Source: Grifola frondosa (Eukaryota; Basidiomycota; Agaricomycetes; Polyporales; Grifolaceae). Taken from it: DNA of 64,000 bases. Within the stretch, counting starts at the first letter, position 1. Each line of letters begins with the position of its first letter. The notes below the pieces were generated by a model, which saw only the letters and a list, made by a program, of their open reading frames with translations, did no database searches and was not told the DNA's origin. The translations under genes and the position numbers were made by a program. Location of the stretch: NCBI GenBank assembly GCA_001683735.1, contig LUGG01000011.1, positions 434,001 to 498,000 of the forward strand, read 5' to 3'. Shown piece by piece: positions 1-10,802 of the stretch.

Positions 1-334
1 GGCTCAATGTCCAACAGTCGTTTTCGGGCTCATTGTATTCCTCCTCTTCTATGTGGCACAGTGTACGCATGAGCAGCGTCTCAACCCGGTCCTTGCTCCG
101 TTATCAGGTAAGCGCCAGCGCGTGCACTGCCACCGAGTGATAACACTCATCGAGTGCACAACAGCCACCGTCGCCCACTTACAGGGATCCTTACCATCCA
201 ACCTACATACAACAGACGAATGTCTTCCACTGTATACCCCGCCGCGCGAGCCTCCGCCGGCATACTTCCCCTCCACGACACATACACCCATCCACGATCC
301 AGTCAACGACCTGGTTTTTGATGAACAACATTAA
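1..334 (+). CDS. Small single-pass membrane protein with PPxY tail (5' end outside window)
   Basis: I do not recognise a named family. The first exon (1-107) enters from the left edge and encodes a hydrophobic stretch (VVFGLIVFLLFYVAQ), probably one membrane helix. A 57-nt intron (108-164, GTAAGC...ACAACAG) keeps the frame. The second exon (165-334) encodes a short polar tail with LPLYTPPREPPPAYFPS and ends at TAA. The tail matches the next gene's tail (LPVYTLHEPPPVYLPPYSR), which is why I chose this acceptor; the stronger-looking acceptor at 184 shifts the frame and loses the match. PPAY fits the PPxY motif that binds WW domains, so a role as an Rsp5/NEDD4-type adaptor is possible but is only inferred. 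The N-terminus is missing. Confidence 0.5.
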   Translation, partial: AQCPTVVFGLIVFLLFYVAQCTHEQRLNPVLAPLSGKRQRVHCHRVITLIECTTATVAHLQGSLPSNLHTTDECLPLYTPPREPPPAYFPSTTHTPIHDPVNDLVFDEQH

Positions 335-881
335 GTTATCATGGGTATTTATGGGCGGCATTTGCGGCCGACTGAGATAATATGCTGGCGGAAGCTGATG
401 GAACTAGGAGTCATCCCACTGCCCTCTGGGAGGGAGGGAGCTGCTATGTATGTACTGCCGCTAGCGCCAGCTATTGCTTCAGCTCCGAATCTACCGGGAT
501 GGGTGATGATCACTTCCATAACGAGCACCACAGTTACCTTTTTATTCTCATCGATCACATCAAACTTTCGACCTGCGCCTCGCATTTTCCTGGCATTCAA
601 GTGTGCGACCTTGAGGTTTGCGCATTGGCGTCACCAAGCGTTCCGGTGCAGCAATATCCTTCCTACCGGAGAATTCTGCACTGCAGCACCAACCAGCATG
701 TCATTCTTCTGCGCCAGAGTGATATCAACCTCCGCTACAGGCGTATCAACCTACGAATAGCCTCGACGTGAAATGGTATATATACTAACCGTTGACAGGA
801 ACCTTCGTCTATCTCAAAACACTTGTTGGGATACACGTCCTACGACCACAGTTGAACCTAAAATCCTCCGCAACACCTTTG

Positions 882-1408
882 ATGCACATTATGGCGCCGT
901 TTATGCTGTCAGCAAGGGAGGACGGCACCCCCGAGGGAAGCGTGATTGATCCAGTCGAGACAATTGTCATTCTCGCGGTAGTCATATGTGAGTTAAAATC
1001 AACTTGACCGCAACCAGTTTTGTTGACCAGCGCTTCGTCCCCGCAGCATGTCTCATTTCCGTCGTGCTTCTGGCGCTTCTCTTCGGGCGTCGAACAGGCC
1101 CCCACGCGTCTGGCGGCAGGTTCCGCAGCAATACTGCTGCATCTGCCATTCTGAGTGAGTGCGTTTCAAACGTGCGCACTGACTTATTAATGGAGCCTGG
1201 GGTAGACACGCATTCAACTCGGAATACCCAGCAACGTTGTGGGTCAATGCCAACCCTCGTCGAACATCCGTCGCTTCGTGCCAGCGCTTCTACGATGTAT
1301 CTGCCAGTATATACACTTCACGAGCCTCCTCCCGTATACCTGCCCCCATATTCACGTCCCAAATTCGACCTCGTTCACGATGATACAGATCGAGCTTTCT
1401 CCCCGTAA
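882..1408 (+). CDS. Small single-pass membrane protein with PPxY tail, paralogue of the preceding gene
   Basis: Three exons (882-987, 1047-1154, 1206-1408) with 59- and 51-nt introns give about 138 residues from the in-frame ATG at 882. A short N-terminal part (MHIMAPFMLSAREDGTPEG) leads into IDPVETIVILAVVI, continued across the first intron by SCLISVVLLALLFGRR, forming one clear transmembrane helix followed by a basic stop-transfer. The rest is a polar tail ending with LPVYTLHEPPPVYLPPYSR, which has PPVY and LPPY motifs like the gene to its left. The start is uncertain: an acceptor at 798 (TTGACAG) suggests an upstream exon around 550-742, but that stretch has no convincing similarity or hydrophobic pattern. 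The function is unknown; a membrane adaptor for a WW-domain ubiquitin ligase is inferred from the tail only. Confidence 0.5.
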
Positions 1409-3404
1409 ACCTACCATCATATTCCCGTCCTTGGCATAGAGTCGTTCTCGATTATCAGTTTTTTTTTTTTTCAAATAAGTGGGTCACCAGAAATTATATA
1501 GTTCTCCAAACGATCTCGCTCGTATTCTACACTATTCTGTACGACTCAGATAATGATCCCACCTGGACAACATTCGTCGTAGCACCAAAATCATGATATT
1601 TGCGCTGTCTTTTCGCAATGTGCTTGCATGATGTGACAAATTATGGTGCAAAAAGTGGTCATGTGGTAGCCAAATCCCGTCTGTGAGTTTCGTGAAATTA
1701 TTGTCCTGCTGTGCCTCTTTGTGAGCTCGATATTTGAACAGCACTAACCTTTTTAAATCTAAATTGATTCAAGTTGTAGATCAACATCAGACAACGCTCC
1801 CCGCGTGATCTGTGCGCGCTCCAGGCGCCGGCGCTGTCGGTGTCGGTGTCGGTGTCGGTGATGTTATTGAAATTCCAAAGGGCGACAGTAGTGGGAGCCA
1901 CATCAACAAAATTGCCTCGAGCCACTGACAGGTGGCTCTCATAAGTTTTCGCCATGAAAGACGCCGCAACTTCTCTCGCGGTGACGGAGGTTGCTCAGAT
2001 TCGGATTCTGATGATGATTCGGAATCTAGATTGTGGATGATGCGCGACAGTGATATGATAATGGTTACAAATCCGGCTAGTGGAATCTTCAGTAACGGGG
2101 AAAATGTGAGTGCAAGGTGATGCATATACCGAGCCCCACAATCCAGTAGACAGACACTTGAGTCGAAAGAGCGTCGGGGTTTATCGTGATAACAATTGAT
2201 GTCGCATTTTCAGGAAGAGCGTTTATAGAAAAGTTGCAAAACATTTGGGAAAAGGGCAAGGAGGGGGTTGGGCTGGAACTCGTAGGAGTCCACAACTTCT
2301 GTCTGAGTGGGTGAACACCTTATAAGCTGCAGAACTACATGTCATGATACCTACCTACGACCAAATATGCATGCTGACAGCCACATTCCAGATTGTGAGG
2401 TAAACATGGTATGCAGATCAGCCTTTATGGGGAATGTCGGCTTCCATTGTCAGATATCTGGATATCTGGACCATGCGGCATTTACCCACAGCGGCTCGGT
2501 GGAGAAGATGTGGGTTTCTGAGATAGATTGAATGTCTCGGCTCCCATGTGGAAATGGCATGTAATACTACACCCAGAATTATTGTTACTTTAATGGTAAT
2601 AGATGCTCAACATGACGGTGGCATCCGCTGTCATGTGCAGGCTCGTTGAATGAACCTCTGATATCAGTCGGGAGAAGATTATTCCTAGGCCTTATATAGA
2701 CAGAAAGTCGCACCTTTGTCCTGGCCGTCAAGGTCATCTTAGCATATCTACGGGAAAAAGGTTAGCGGCAAAATCGGTTAGCAGCAAAATCTGACATATT
2801 CCTTGAATATCCCACAGACAAACATCGCCTTGACGTGCGGTCAACCCGTATCAAGCCCTTGAGTTTTGAATCCAAAAATAACAACACACATGTACGCAAG
2901 CTTTACGTTCAACGTTCATCCCAAATTGAAATCAAATCTAGAAACTGAATATAATAATGGCAATATGAATCAATCAAGCGGCCACCAAAGTCAATATTTT
3001 ACCTAAGGCGTGATATTCCGACTGCATCTGCATGCGTTTCTGGATATCTACTGATTGGCGACCACTGCTTGACGCAACCACTGACGATATTGACGCCAGG
3101 CGTCGTGAACCAGACGGGATCTACACAAGCATTTTCAAGAAACATTCAAGGCTGATACAAGAGCCTTAGTGCAGAACTGTTAGGGGATGCAACATAATGA
3201 AATTCGAGCTGAGCAGTGACTATGGGCGCTGAGCGCTTGAGCGCTCAAGAGCACAATTTGAACTTTAAAGCTTCAGTTATTTTCCCACGTGTCGACTGTT
3301 AGGCGCTTAGCGCTTGGAACTCGCTGCGACTTGCTTCGTATTTGACACTGCAGCATCCCAAGAGCAAGCTCACATTCACTTAGTATCTGTGTTACATTAT
3401 CTCC
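1409..3404. other. Intergenic region without a supportable gene
   Basis: About 2 kb with no gene I can support. It holds a poly-T run near 1460-1472, a (GTGTCG)n microsatellite of about four units at 1838-1860, and Ser/Asp-type low complexity near 1995-2030 that is open on both strands. A possible short spliced plus-strand reading (exon about 1932-2107, donor GTGAGT at 2106-2112, acceptor before 2212) ends almost at once. The last 200 bases before ALG11 are probably its promoter. Confidence 0.4.
3229..3316 (+). promoter_or_regulatory. GCGCT-rich inverted motifs upstream of ALG11
   Basis: Two near-identical copies of GCGCT(G/T)AGCGCTTG lie about 75 bases apart. The first is followed by the palindrome CTTGAGCGCTCAAG, and a CACGTG box lies between the copies. 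They sit 90-175 bases before the ALG11 start codon, where transcription-factor sites would be expected. The symmetry is visible in the sequence; regulatory use is inferred. Confidence 0.3.
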
Positions 3405-5382
3405 ATGCTGACAATGATCATATTCTTGGTGTTCCTCGTAGTTTTGTTCTTTGTCTCTAATCTGGTTGCTCGTGTCCTGGGACTACGACAGAAGAAGCAA
3501 GCCCAACGAGAAGCCTTACTTAAAGAGCTAGGCATACAAGATAGCCAGAATAAGAAGAGAATAGTTGGGTTCTTCCATCCATACTGGTGAGACTTGGAGA
3601 ACTGCTTCGCGATATATAGGCGCCTGATCTCACGCAGCGTGCATAAGCAATGCAGGTGGTGGTGGAGAACGTGTTCTGTGGACAGCCATAGCAATCATAC
3701 AGCGGCATGAGCCCGATATTGTGAGCATCGTGTACAGCGGGGATGTGGACGCTACAAAAGCACAGATCATAGCTAAAGTGAAGGTGGGACAGCAGTGCCT
3801 CTTGCTGTATTGTGGCTATGGACTTAGCCGGCTGTATTTGCAAGGCGCGGTTTGATATCCATCTCTCCCCACAAACGTTGCATTTTGTCTTCCTCCGATC
3901 GCGGCACCTTGTGGAAGATTCCTCATGGCCGCGGTTCACGCTTCTGGGACAAAGCATTGGGTCAATGTACCTCGCATGGGAAGCCATGTCGAAGCTCATT
4001 CCGGACCTCTTCATCGGTTCGTATCCAGTCTCGAATATGGTGCTCGGCTTACAATTCAATGGCTGCAGATACCATGGGCTATGCCTTCACTTTCCACATC
4101 GTGTCTTTGTTGGGTAATATACCCATAGGTGCTTACGTCCACTATCCTACAATCAGCACCAACATGGTGGACAGAGTGCAGTCACGAAAGACGTGGCATA
4201 CCAATTCAGATGCCATCTCCTCATCGAGCATTCTCAGCCGGGGGAAACTGCTGTATGCCCTGTCAAATGGCACCGCTTGCGCTATGCTGACCGTTGTGTT
4301 TGACTCAGATACTATCGCCTTTTCATGTATTACTATGCCTACAGTCTGCGCCAAGCCTCTTTTCTCATGGTCAACTCCTCCTGGACAAAGAGCCACATCG
4401 ATGCGATTCTCCAACACACCGACCCACTCCTGGACGCCATCCATCTCCTCACTCCGCTCGGTGCTCTCAAAATACTTTCTCTCTGGCGCTCTGTCGATGC
4501 TCCTAAATCTGCCCGTATAGTATATCCCCATGTGACACGCGTGCAATGGCAGGATTTCCGCTGGAAGGGCGCCAGCGGGTTATCCTGAGCGTCGCGCAGT
4601 TCCGGTAGGCATGCTCTGGCCCCTGTAATACATTCCGGTGGTGATATCCATACCACCTAGGCCTGAGAAGGATCATCCTACGCAGCTACGCTCCTTTAAG
4701 GAGCTATTGAAATCACACCCAGAGTATGGTAGGCAAGGCGGCTCTGAGGTCAAGCTAGTCCTTCTTGGCGGTTGTCGTGGTGCAGAAGACGCCGCGCGTG
4801 TAGAGGGGCTGCGCTCGCTCGCTAAAGCGCTGGATATCGAGGTTTGTCAATGTGCACGTTTTGTACGGCGCGGCTCATGTGTCGTGGCAGGAGCACGTGC
4901 AGTTCGTGGTGAATGCCCCGTACCAGGAGGTGCTTGAGTGGCTCTCGAAGGCCAGTATCGGGCTGAGCACGATGGTCGATGAGCACTTTGGCATCAACGT
5001 GGTGGAGTTTATGGTACGCTCCTCGTTTTGATTAGTTTTGAAGAACCACCAGCTCAGATACTGCAGGCGGCCGGTCTAATCCCTGTGACACATGCATCAG
5101 GAGGTCCTCTTAATGACATTGTCGTTCCTTTCAACGGGGAGCCAACAGGTACGTGTTATCCTGTCATGATGACCTTAGCCACCGACCCAGGCGCATCTAG
5201 GATATCACGCCACATCGCCGGAGACGTTCGCCGAGGCCCTGCACACGGCCCTCACCCTCTCGCCTGAAGCAGAGCTTGCGCTGCGGCTCCGCGCGCGGAC
5301 GTGGGCCGTGCAGCGATTCTCGGAGGAAGAGTTCGAGAAGGAGTGGGATGCGAGTGGGTGGAAGAAGTGGTTGCGTGCGTAG
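3405..5382 (+). CDS. ALG11: GDP-Man:Man3GlcNAc2-PP-dolichol alpha-1,2-mannosyltransferase (Alg11), with an apparent 1-nt frameshift
   Basis: Alg11 adds the fourth and fifth mannoses to the lipid-linked N-glycan precursor on the cytosolic face of the ER. The gene has nine exons (3405-3586, 3648-3783, 3845-4016, 4069-4252, 4309-4604, 4661-4841, 4891-5013, 5068-5148, 5201-5382). An N-terminal membrane anchor ([20 protein letters not shown]) is followed by the GT4/GT-B domain: [44 protein letters not shown] and the acidic E-x7-E signature in [10 protein letters not shown], then [14 protein letters not shown]. Exon 5 changes frame between IVYP and [13 protein letters not shown] at the C-run 4526-4529, where one C appears to be missing. 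As written the protein would end at 4588. Either the allele is broken or the assembly dropped a base. It is divergent from nothing close and convergent with the oxidase gene. Confidence 0.93.
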
Positions 5383-5741
5383 GGTTCCCGGACAGTTTCT
5401 CCTGTGATATAAACACGTTAGCGTCGTTGCAGTATCGGGTCTAATGCTATTTAGCGGAACATTACTCATTCTCACGGAGATGGACACTAATGTCAGAACG
5501 TGTAATGGGCTTGCGATCTTGTTGTCGACATAATCTGAAATCGATCGATTCAGATTTCCTTCCGCAGTCGATCAATTACATCCACGATGATAGATCATTT
5601 GAGTGGCTCGGATTTTTATATGGAGGCGGGATGCTTAGTGCAATCAATCCTGTCATTCCTGATGCCCTGTTTCAGCCTATAATATTCACGTATAAACATG
5701 TCGCGACTATGAGGGATTATAAAAGAATCTATGCATTGCCC

Positions 5742-7345
5742 TTAATCCAGCCTGACCATGATCTCTTCACCGCGCCCATGTATCTCTTCGAGGTTCTTAT
5801 AGCCACACAAACCAAGTGTAATCTCAAATTCTGCCAGAATACTTTTGACTACATTCTCCACGCCTGCCTGGCCGGCAATTGCCAGACCATAGATGAATGG
5901 ACGACCCACTGCGAGAAACGGAATATCAGCGCAAACCGACAACGTCCGAGGATGAGATTAAAGGCGCACGTAACACCCCCTGCGCACCAAGCACGATCGC
6001 TTTGAACATGTCGCTTCCAGTTCTGACACCAGAATCCACCAGGACCGTGAATTTGCCGCTCGCTTGCGCCTGCTTCACCTTGGCAGACTGACAGATCTTC
6101 TGCAGGGCGTACAAAGAAGGGACGGCGCCGTCGACTTGGCGGCCACCGTGGTTCGACACCACAATCCCATCTACTCCGGCATCAATCGCAAGCTCGGCGT
6201 CCTATCGGCTCAAGGACATCAGTGTAGGACACATCCTCTGACCCTCCGACACGCACCTCGACGCTCAGGATACCCTTCAAAATCAGCGGGCCTTCCCATT
6301 GTTCACGCAGAAACTTCAAATCTTCCCAGGACCTGAATTGACCGGCGTTTGTCTGAGCGATCCAATCAGCCCCAAGCCGCACAAGCTGCATAGTCTTCTC
6401 ATCCCCTTGCTGCAGCAGGGCGTCCAAATGCGCCGGGTCGTATGGAAACGCAGGAACCTCCTCTGGTGAAATCGGCTCCAGGCGGTGGCGCGCCATGAAC
6501 ACAGGATCGGTGAGCCCAATCTGCGCGCCGACGCTGTGGAAGAACGGCAAATATGCCGCATCAATATCGCGCGGGCGCCACCCGAGCATCATGCAGTCGA
6601 GTGTCACGACGAGCGCGCTGAACCCGCTCGCTTTAATGCGCGATAAAATGGAGCGAGTGATATCGTCGTTGGACGGCCTGTTCCAGTAGCGACAATTCAA
6701 ATCCAGATAACGGGAACGCTCACGGCAGAAGCGCACCAGTATAATTGATACCATCGCGGCCCGGTTCCGTTGGCTTTAGCCACCGCCTCGATCGAGCGGG
6801 TCGCTGCGCTGCTCATGATGAAGGGCAGCCCGAGCTTCCCAACGGCCGCCGCGGACGCCAACTCAGCTTCGGCGTGCACGATGCCCTGCACACCTATCGG
6901 GGCAAGCATGAGCGGAGCTGGATACTTCACGCCAAAGAGCGACGTCTGGCGTCAATTCCATGTCAGTGGGAACTGCACGGCAGTAGATGTGCCGCATTAC
7001 CTCAATGCTGCGGACGGTGGTGTCCCGCAGCATCCGGGGCACGATCTTCCACTTGTCGAATTCTTTGCGGTTGTTGTGGTACGTCGCTGACGTGCCTGCG
7101 TTGCAGAACACGTAGCTGAAGGCGTCTGTGCTTCTGTTGTCAGATCACGCGCGATCAGATCAGGTTTCTGAATGCGCACCTTCGCGACCCTTCAGTTTCT
7201 CGCGCGCGGACTGCTCGAGTCTCTCTACGTCGACCGTCCCGCTTACAGGTGGCTTGCGGCTCGCATACGATTCTCTCATAAAGCTGGACCAGTCTCGCGA
7301 GGTCGTCTCGGCGGCGTTGCTGGGCTTCGACATGTCGATGGTCAA
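5742..7345 (-). CDS. FMN-dependent 2-hydroxy-acid oxidase/dehydrogenase, lactate 2-monooxygenase-like
   Basis: Six exons (7180-7345, 7001-7125, 6737-6945, 6257-6677, 5970-6201, 5742-5908) give 439 residues in one frame with 54-61-nt introns. The protein is a TIM-barrel FMN enzyme of the glycolate oxidase/lactate oxidase family. Visible landmarks are YPAPLMLAPIGVQG, MSSAATRSIE, WYQLYWPSNDD, VVTLDCMMLGWRPRD, LILKGI and the active-site signature SNHGGRQVDG with its catalytic His and substrate-binding Arg, then VLVDSGVRTGSD and LLGRPFIYGLAIAG near the end. There is no N-terminal cytochrome b5 domain, so it is not a flavocytochrome b2. The WRPRDIDAAYLPF insert resembles the lactate 2-monooxygenase-like fungal branch. 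No targeting peptide is evident, and the physiological acceptor (oxygen or other) cannot be told from sequence. Confidence 0.92.
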
Positions 7346-9181
7346 TTGCTTGGGAACAGTAGAGAGAGGTACTTGACTGTGAGAGAAAAGAATGGAAGGT
7401 AGCGCTAGGCAAATGTCCCCTAATTATATCGCTGCAATCAGGCCCCGATTGGAGAACCCCGGTTGCTGTCTTTTGTCTGGGCCACCGTGGACCAATCACC
7501 ATCTTGTTATAGGCAGGGAAGCCTGACATTAGCGTTGGGCGCAGAGCGAATATTGGGCATGTAGATCCCTCGGGTATGGCGTAAGTAACGCCTTAAAGGC
7601 CGGATATATGCCGGACAGTACTATGAAGGCCGAGAACCTGAACAAGACGGAGTCAGATAGATGTGCCGGCACCTCAGCAGGCTATCAAGGGGCGCTTCTC
7701 CATCATCATGACTGTTCTCTGATTCCGATGGATTTCGACTCACTGCAACTCGAGGGTCAGATGCTCGCGATTTGTGATACCATGACAAGCACTAGATACT
7801 AACTGAGGACCTGGCGCTAATGCTTGCATCAGTTGATCATAAGTATTCGGCGATGTGTACTCACCACTGATGACAGCGAAAGGAACCTGATCAATCCGAC
7901 TGTCAGTGTTTGAACAGATGTTCCTCGAACCAGATGGAATCTCACCGTTCATGGATGACAATGGGATACACTGCCAGATCCAAAGGCACACGAAGAGACT
8001 AGTATCCGGATATGTGCGATAGGCGATCACCACAAGCGCCTTAGCAGCAAAGATCGAACTCTCTTGTTGGAAGAGAACCGACTTTCTAACTGAAAAAAAA
8101 AAGAGGATGAGATCATTGCTCTCATATTCAAGTGTTGAGTTGCAGAGTTGCGAAATGTCACTAAAGAAGCATTTTGCAGCGGAATGGGCAGCTGTTGTGA
8201 CAAAGAATGTTTATGAATTAGTGACGTCTGTTACCCTTCATACTTCTAGAGTTTGGGAATCGCGTCAATGGCAGTGTCTGAAGGAGAATGATGCGCATCT
8301 AAACATCTGCGGAATCATGTTGATATTTCGCAGGGACTGCATGGGAAGTAGTGAGGTTAAGACGGAAAGCACCTGTAAGTGGTCGTCTGGGAAGACCGTT
8401 GGGCTCTTGACGAAAATTCCCAAAAAGCTGAAATCCTATTAAGCGGATCCTTTTGCGTGCAATGTCCTGGCGCCGCTGCATGAGTATCATCTGACGCGAC
8501 ACCGTGATCGCCCAATTCACGTAGGCCATGAAAAAGGAATGTATACCAACTAGACATTGAGAGATTTCGATTAGGAGAAGGCGAGTGCGACGGGGATAAC
8601 CCAGTGCCTTTAGGACATGGCATATATCCCCTATGGAGTACCCACGCCGTTCCAGATCGCGTGCCTCCGCGAGAGCGAGGTATGCCATGTAGCGCAGCGC
8701 CAGAATCACGCGTGCGTATCAGACAGGGTAAAGGTCGGTCTTCGTGAAGAGACAGCCCACGAGGCAGCGGTTGTTCAGTCTTAGACTGCGCCTCAGGTAA
8801 GTGTCAGTAGGGGGAGCCAGGCGCATAGATTATAGGCTGGATGCTGTGCATCATGGGCTCTTCGTCGGAACACATGCAATGGGTATAGGGCACGGTGGGC
8901 ACAGGGTATGTGCAGTAAAGGGAAAGTAGGAGATTTACAGCATATTTCCCCGCGTTCGCATCAATGCGTGACCGCGCTGACAAGAGCGCAGCACAGGAGG
9001 CCCACCAATGAATTTTGCGCTCTCTTCGAGGCCAGTCAGGGCGGAGCCGACGCGGGTTGGTAAGGCTCCGGCTTTATCGCCGGGCCTTAAGAGGAGGGGC
9101 TTAAAAGGCGGTTGGTTTAGAAACAAGGGAGACAAGCAGACACTCACATCGGTTCTTCGCATCGTCACTATCTTACTGATT
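7346..9181. other. Intergenic region with possible hypothetical relics
   Basis: No confident gene. Minus-strand open stretches at 7740-8033 and 8299-8709 are the only candidates; the latter is listed separately. The 200 bases left of 7600 are likely the 5' region of the oxidase gene. A short A-run lies at 8094-8102. Confidence 0.35.
8299..8709 (-). CDS. Hypothetical protein fragment with a hydrophobic segment
   Basis: An open stretch of 136 codons reads ALRYMAYLALAEARDLERR, then a basic helix and a hydrophobic part (LLLIEISQCLVGIHSFFMAYVNWAITV) followed by RQMILMQRRQDIARKRIR. The amphipathic and hydrophobic pattern looks more protein-like than the surrounding frames, and Met initiators are scarce, so it could be an internal exon of a spliced or decayed gene. 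The frame stops at a TGA just upstream and no convincing partner exon was found. I recognise no family. Confidence 0.2.
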   Translation of the reverse strand: MILALRYMAYLALAEARDLERRGYSIGDICHVLKALGYPRRTRLLLIEISQCLVGIHSFFMAYVNWAITVSRQMILMQRRQDIARKRIRLIGFQLFGNFRQEPNGLPRRPLTGAFRLNLTTSHAVPAKYQHDSADV

Positions 9182-9481
9182 ATGTCGAACAACGCTCAAG
9201 ATACCAACACCGCAATCGCTGCGACCAGGAAAAAGAGCACGGACGCGATGCCTTCCAAGAAGAATGGTGAGCGCTCTTTTTAACCGACAGTGTTATATGT
9301 GATTGACTTACGCATAGCCTCAGTCGGTGCATGCGACTCGGAGAGCACTCTCGTCTCGTATGGAACAGCGAATGCGTCACCGATGAGCGAGGAGCTGAAT
9401 GATTCTGCCGCGACCTTCGCGAAGCACGCTGGCAAGAATGGTTGGAATGCGCCTACCGCTACCAGGCCCTCTTTTGGCTGA
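9182..9481 (+). CDS. Conserved-looking small hypothetical protein (82 aa)
   Basis: Two exons (9182-9266 and 9318-9481) separated by a 51-nt intron (GTGAGC...GCATAG) give 82 residues from ATG to TGA. The N-terminal half is polar and lysine-rich (TRKKSTDAMPSKKN). The C-terminal half is Ser/Thr/Ala/Asn-rich and ends WNAPTATRPSFG. There is no signal peptide, membrane helix or known motif. The clean splice sites and a pyrimidine-rich leader before the ATG support a real gene. It lies 270 bases from the end of the CCDC25 gene, in convergent orientation. Function unknown. Confidence 0.5.
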
Positions 9482-9750
9482 TGCAGTAAGTCTGCGAATC
9501 GTTGACCTATTCTGACATACGTGGGTTGACCATTTGAAGAATTAAGAACACGAGTCATTAAGGCATTGTGTTGGGGGCGAGGCCGTTGTTCTGATACATC
9601 AGTCGTTTATTCTCCTTCGACAACTAGCCATGCCCGGGTAGTCAATGAAGTGGTCATTCTTCGGATGCGTTGTCGATATAACATGCCAAATCGCTGAAGA
9701 GGGATAACACAGTGAAGAAACCATACAGACCCATCGCACCTTAGATTGCT

Positions 9751-10802
9751 TCACATGAAATCCTCCTCTAATTCCCTAACAGACTTGCCTCGCGTGTTGT
9801 CCTGATCTTCTACATCTCCGGAAAACAAGGTGTCATAAGACCGAGCGGCTTTCTCAGCCTCACGGGCTCGCGCGAGTTCAATGTCCGCTTTTTTCTGCGT
9901 ATGGGTCGAAGAATAAGAATTGTCATAGTATAGAGGATGAAGTAACTTATTTACCTTCTGCGCAGCTGCGGCTTTACGCACTGCACTCTCCTGCTTGATG
10001 CGATCGATGCGCTCCTGTTCATGATCGACTTGTCGCTCATCCTTGGTTTTGTTCAGACGATTTACTATGGGATTCTCGCGCTTCGGCACGTGAACTAGAG
10101 TCCAGTTGTTGAGTCTTAGGCTGAACAGACCACAAAGTAAGGCGTACTCCGCTTCACCTGCGTGATTTGTTCAAGGTCCGAACTGTCATGATATAGAGCG
10201 GCTAGAACTCACTCGCTTGTCATTATAGAATGACACCTGGCCAACGGCCATGTCTCCTGTTTTCTGCGCAGCGCAGGCAATTTAAGAAATAATAATAGCA
10301 GCCTAAAATCTATCAAACCTTCAGGTTATCCGCGGGCGTATATATAATTGTCAGGTTATCTTTCTTATTCCCTATCACCTAGTAGCGTCAATGCAAAGAC
10401 CGCATAACTACACGTTAAAAGGGCACCGTACGTACCTTCAATTGAATTCGCTTTCACCAGTTGCGCACAATCAGTGAGGAGAGCTTCTGGAATAGCCTCC
10501 CATGTTAACCCTTCTGGCATCCTGAGATAAACATGGGCAGAAGATAGCTTGTCGACATGGAACCAGATATCTTGCGGCCAGGCATATTTGATAAGATCTT
10601 CATCTAGTGATGCATGCTACATCTTGAGTATCACGATAAAGTTCGTAATACTTCCACTTGAGGTTAGGATACATACTTTCCACTTTGTCTTTGCCCATGT
10701 AGAGCACTACGGATGGGTCCACGGCTTGCAAATCCAATCGTCAGCCATCTTGCAACTCACAAGAATACACATCCTACCTGTCGAAAGAAAGAAAAGAACC
10801 AT
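9751..10802 (-). CDS. CCDC25: CCDC25/Jlp2-like NFACT-R domain protein
   Basis: Eight exons (10778-10802, 10677-10724, 10436-10603, 10319-10371, 10213-10263, 10148-10157, 9955-10094, 9751-9894) sum to 639 nt, 212 residues, close to human CCDC25 (208). The NFACT-R (DUF814) core is clear: [78 protein letters not shown] and [18 protein letters not shown]. The C-terminal third is a charged coiled coil ([20 protein letters not shown]) ending in [10 protein letters not shown] and an acidic tail. NFACT-R proteins are linked to RNA or ribosome-associated functions, and the mammalian protein to DNA sensing; the role in fungi is not settled. Exon 6 is only 10 nt but is needed to read [16 protein letters not shown]. 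Confidence 0.92.

Noticed and set aside
1787..2125. Minus-strand frame with a PTPTPT run and Ser/Glu stretch, and the plus-strand frame opposite it
   Set aside because: Both strands are open because of a microsatellite and low complexity; neither gives a plausible spliced gene.
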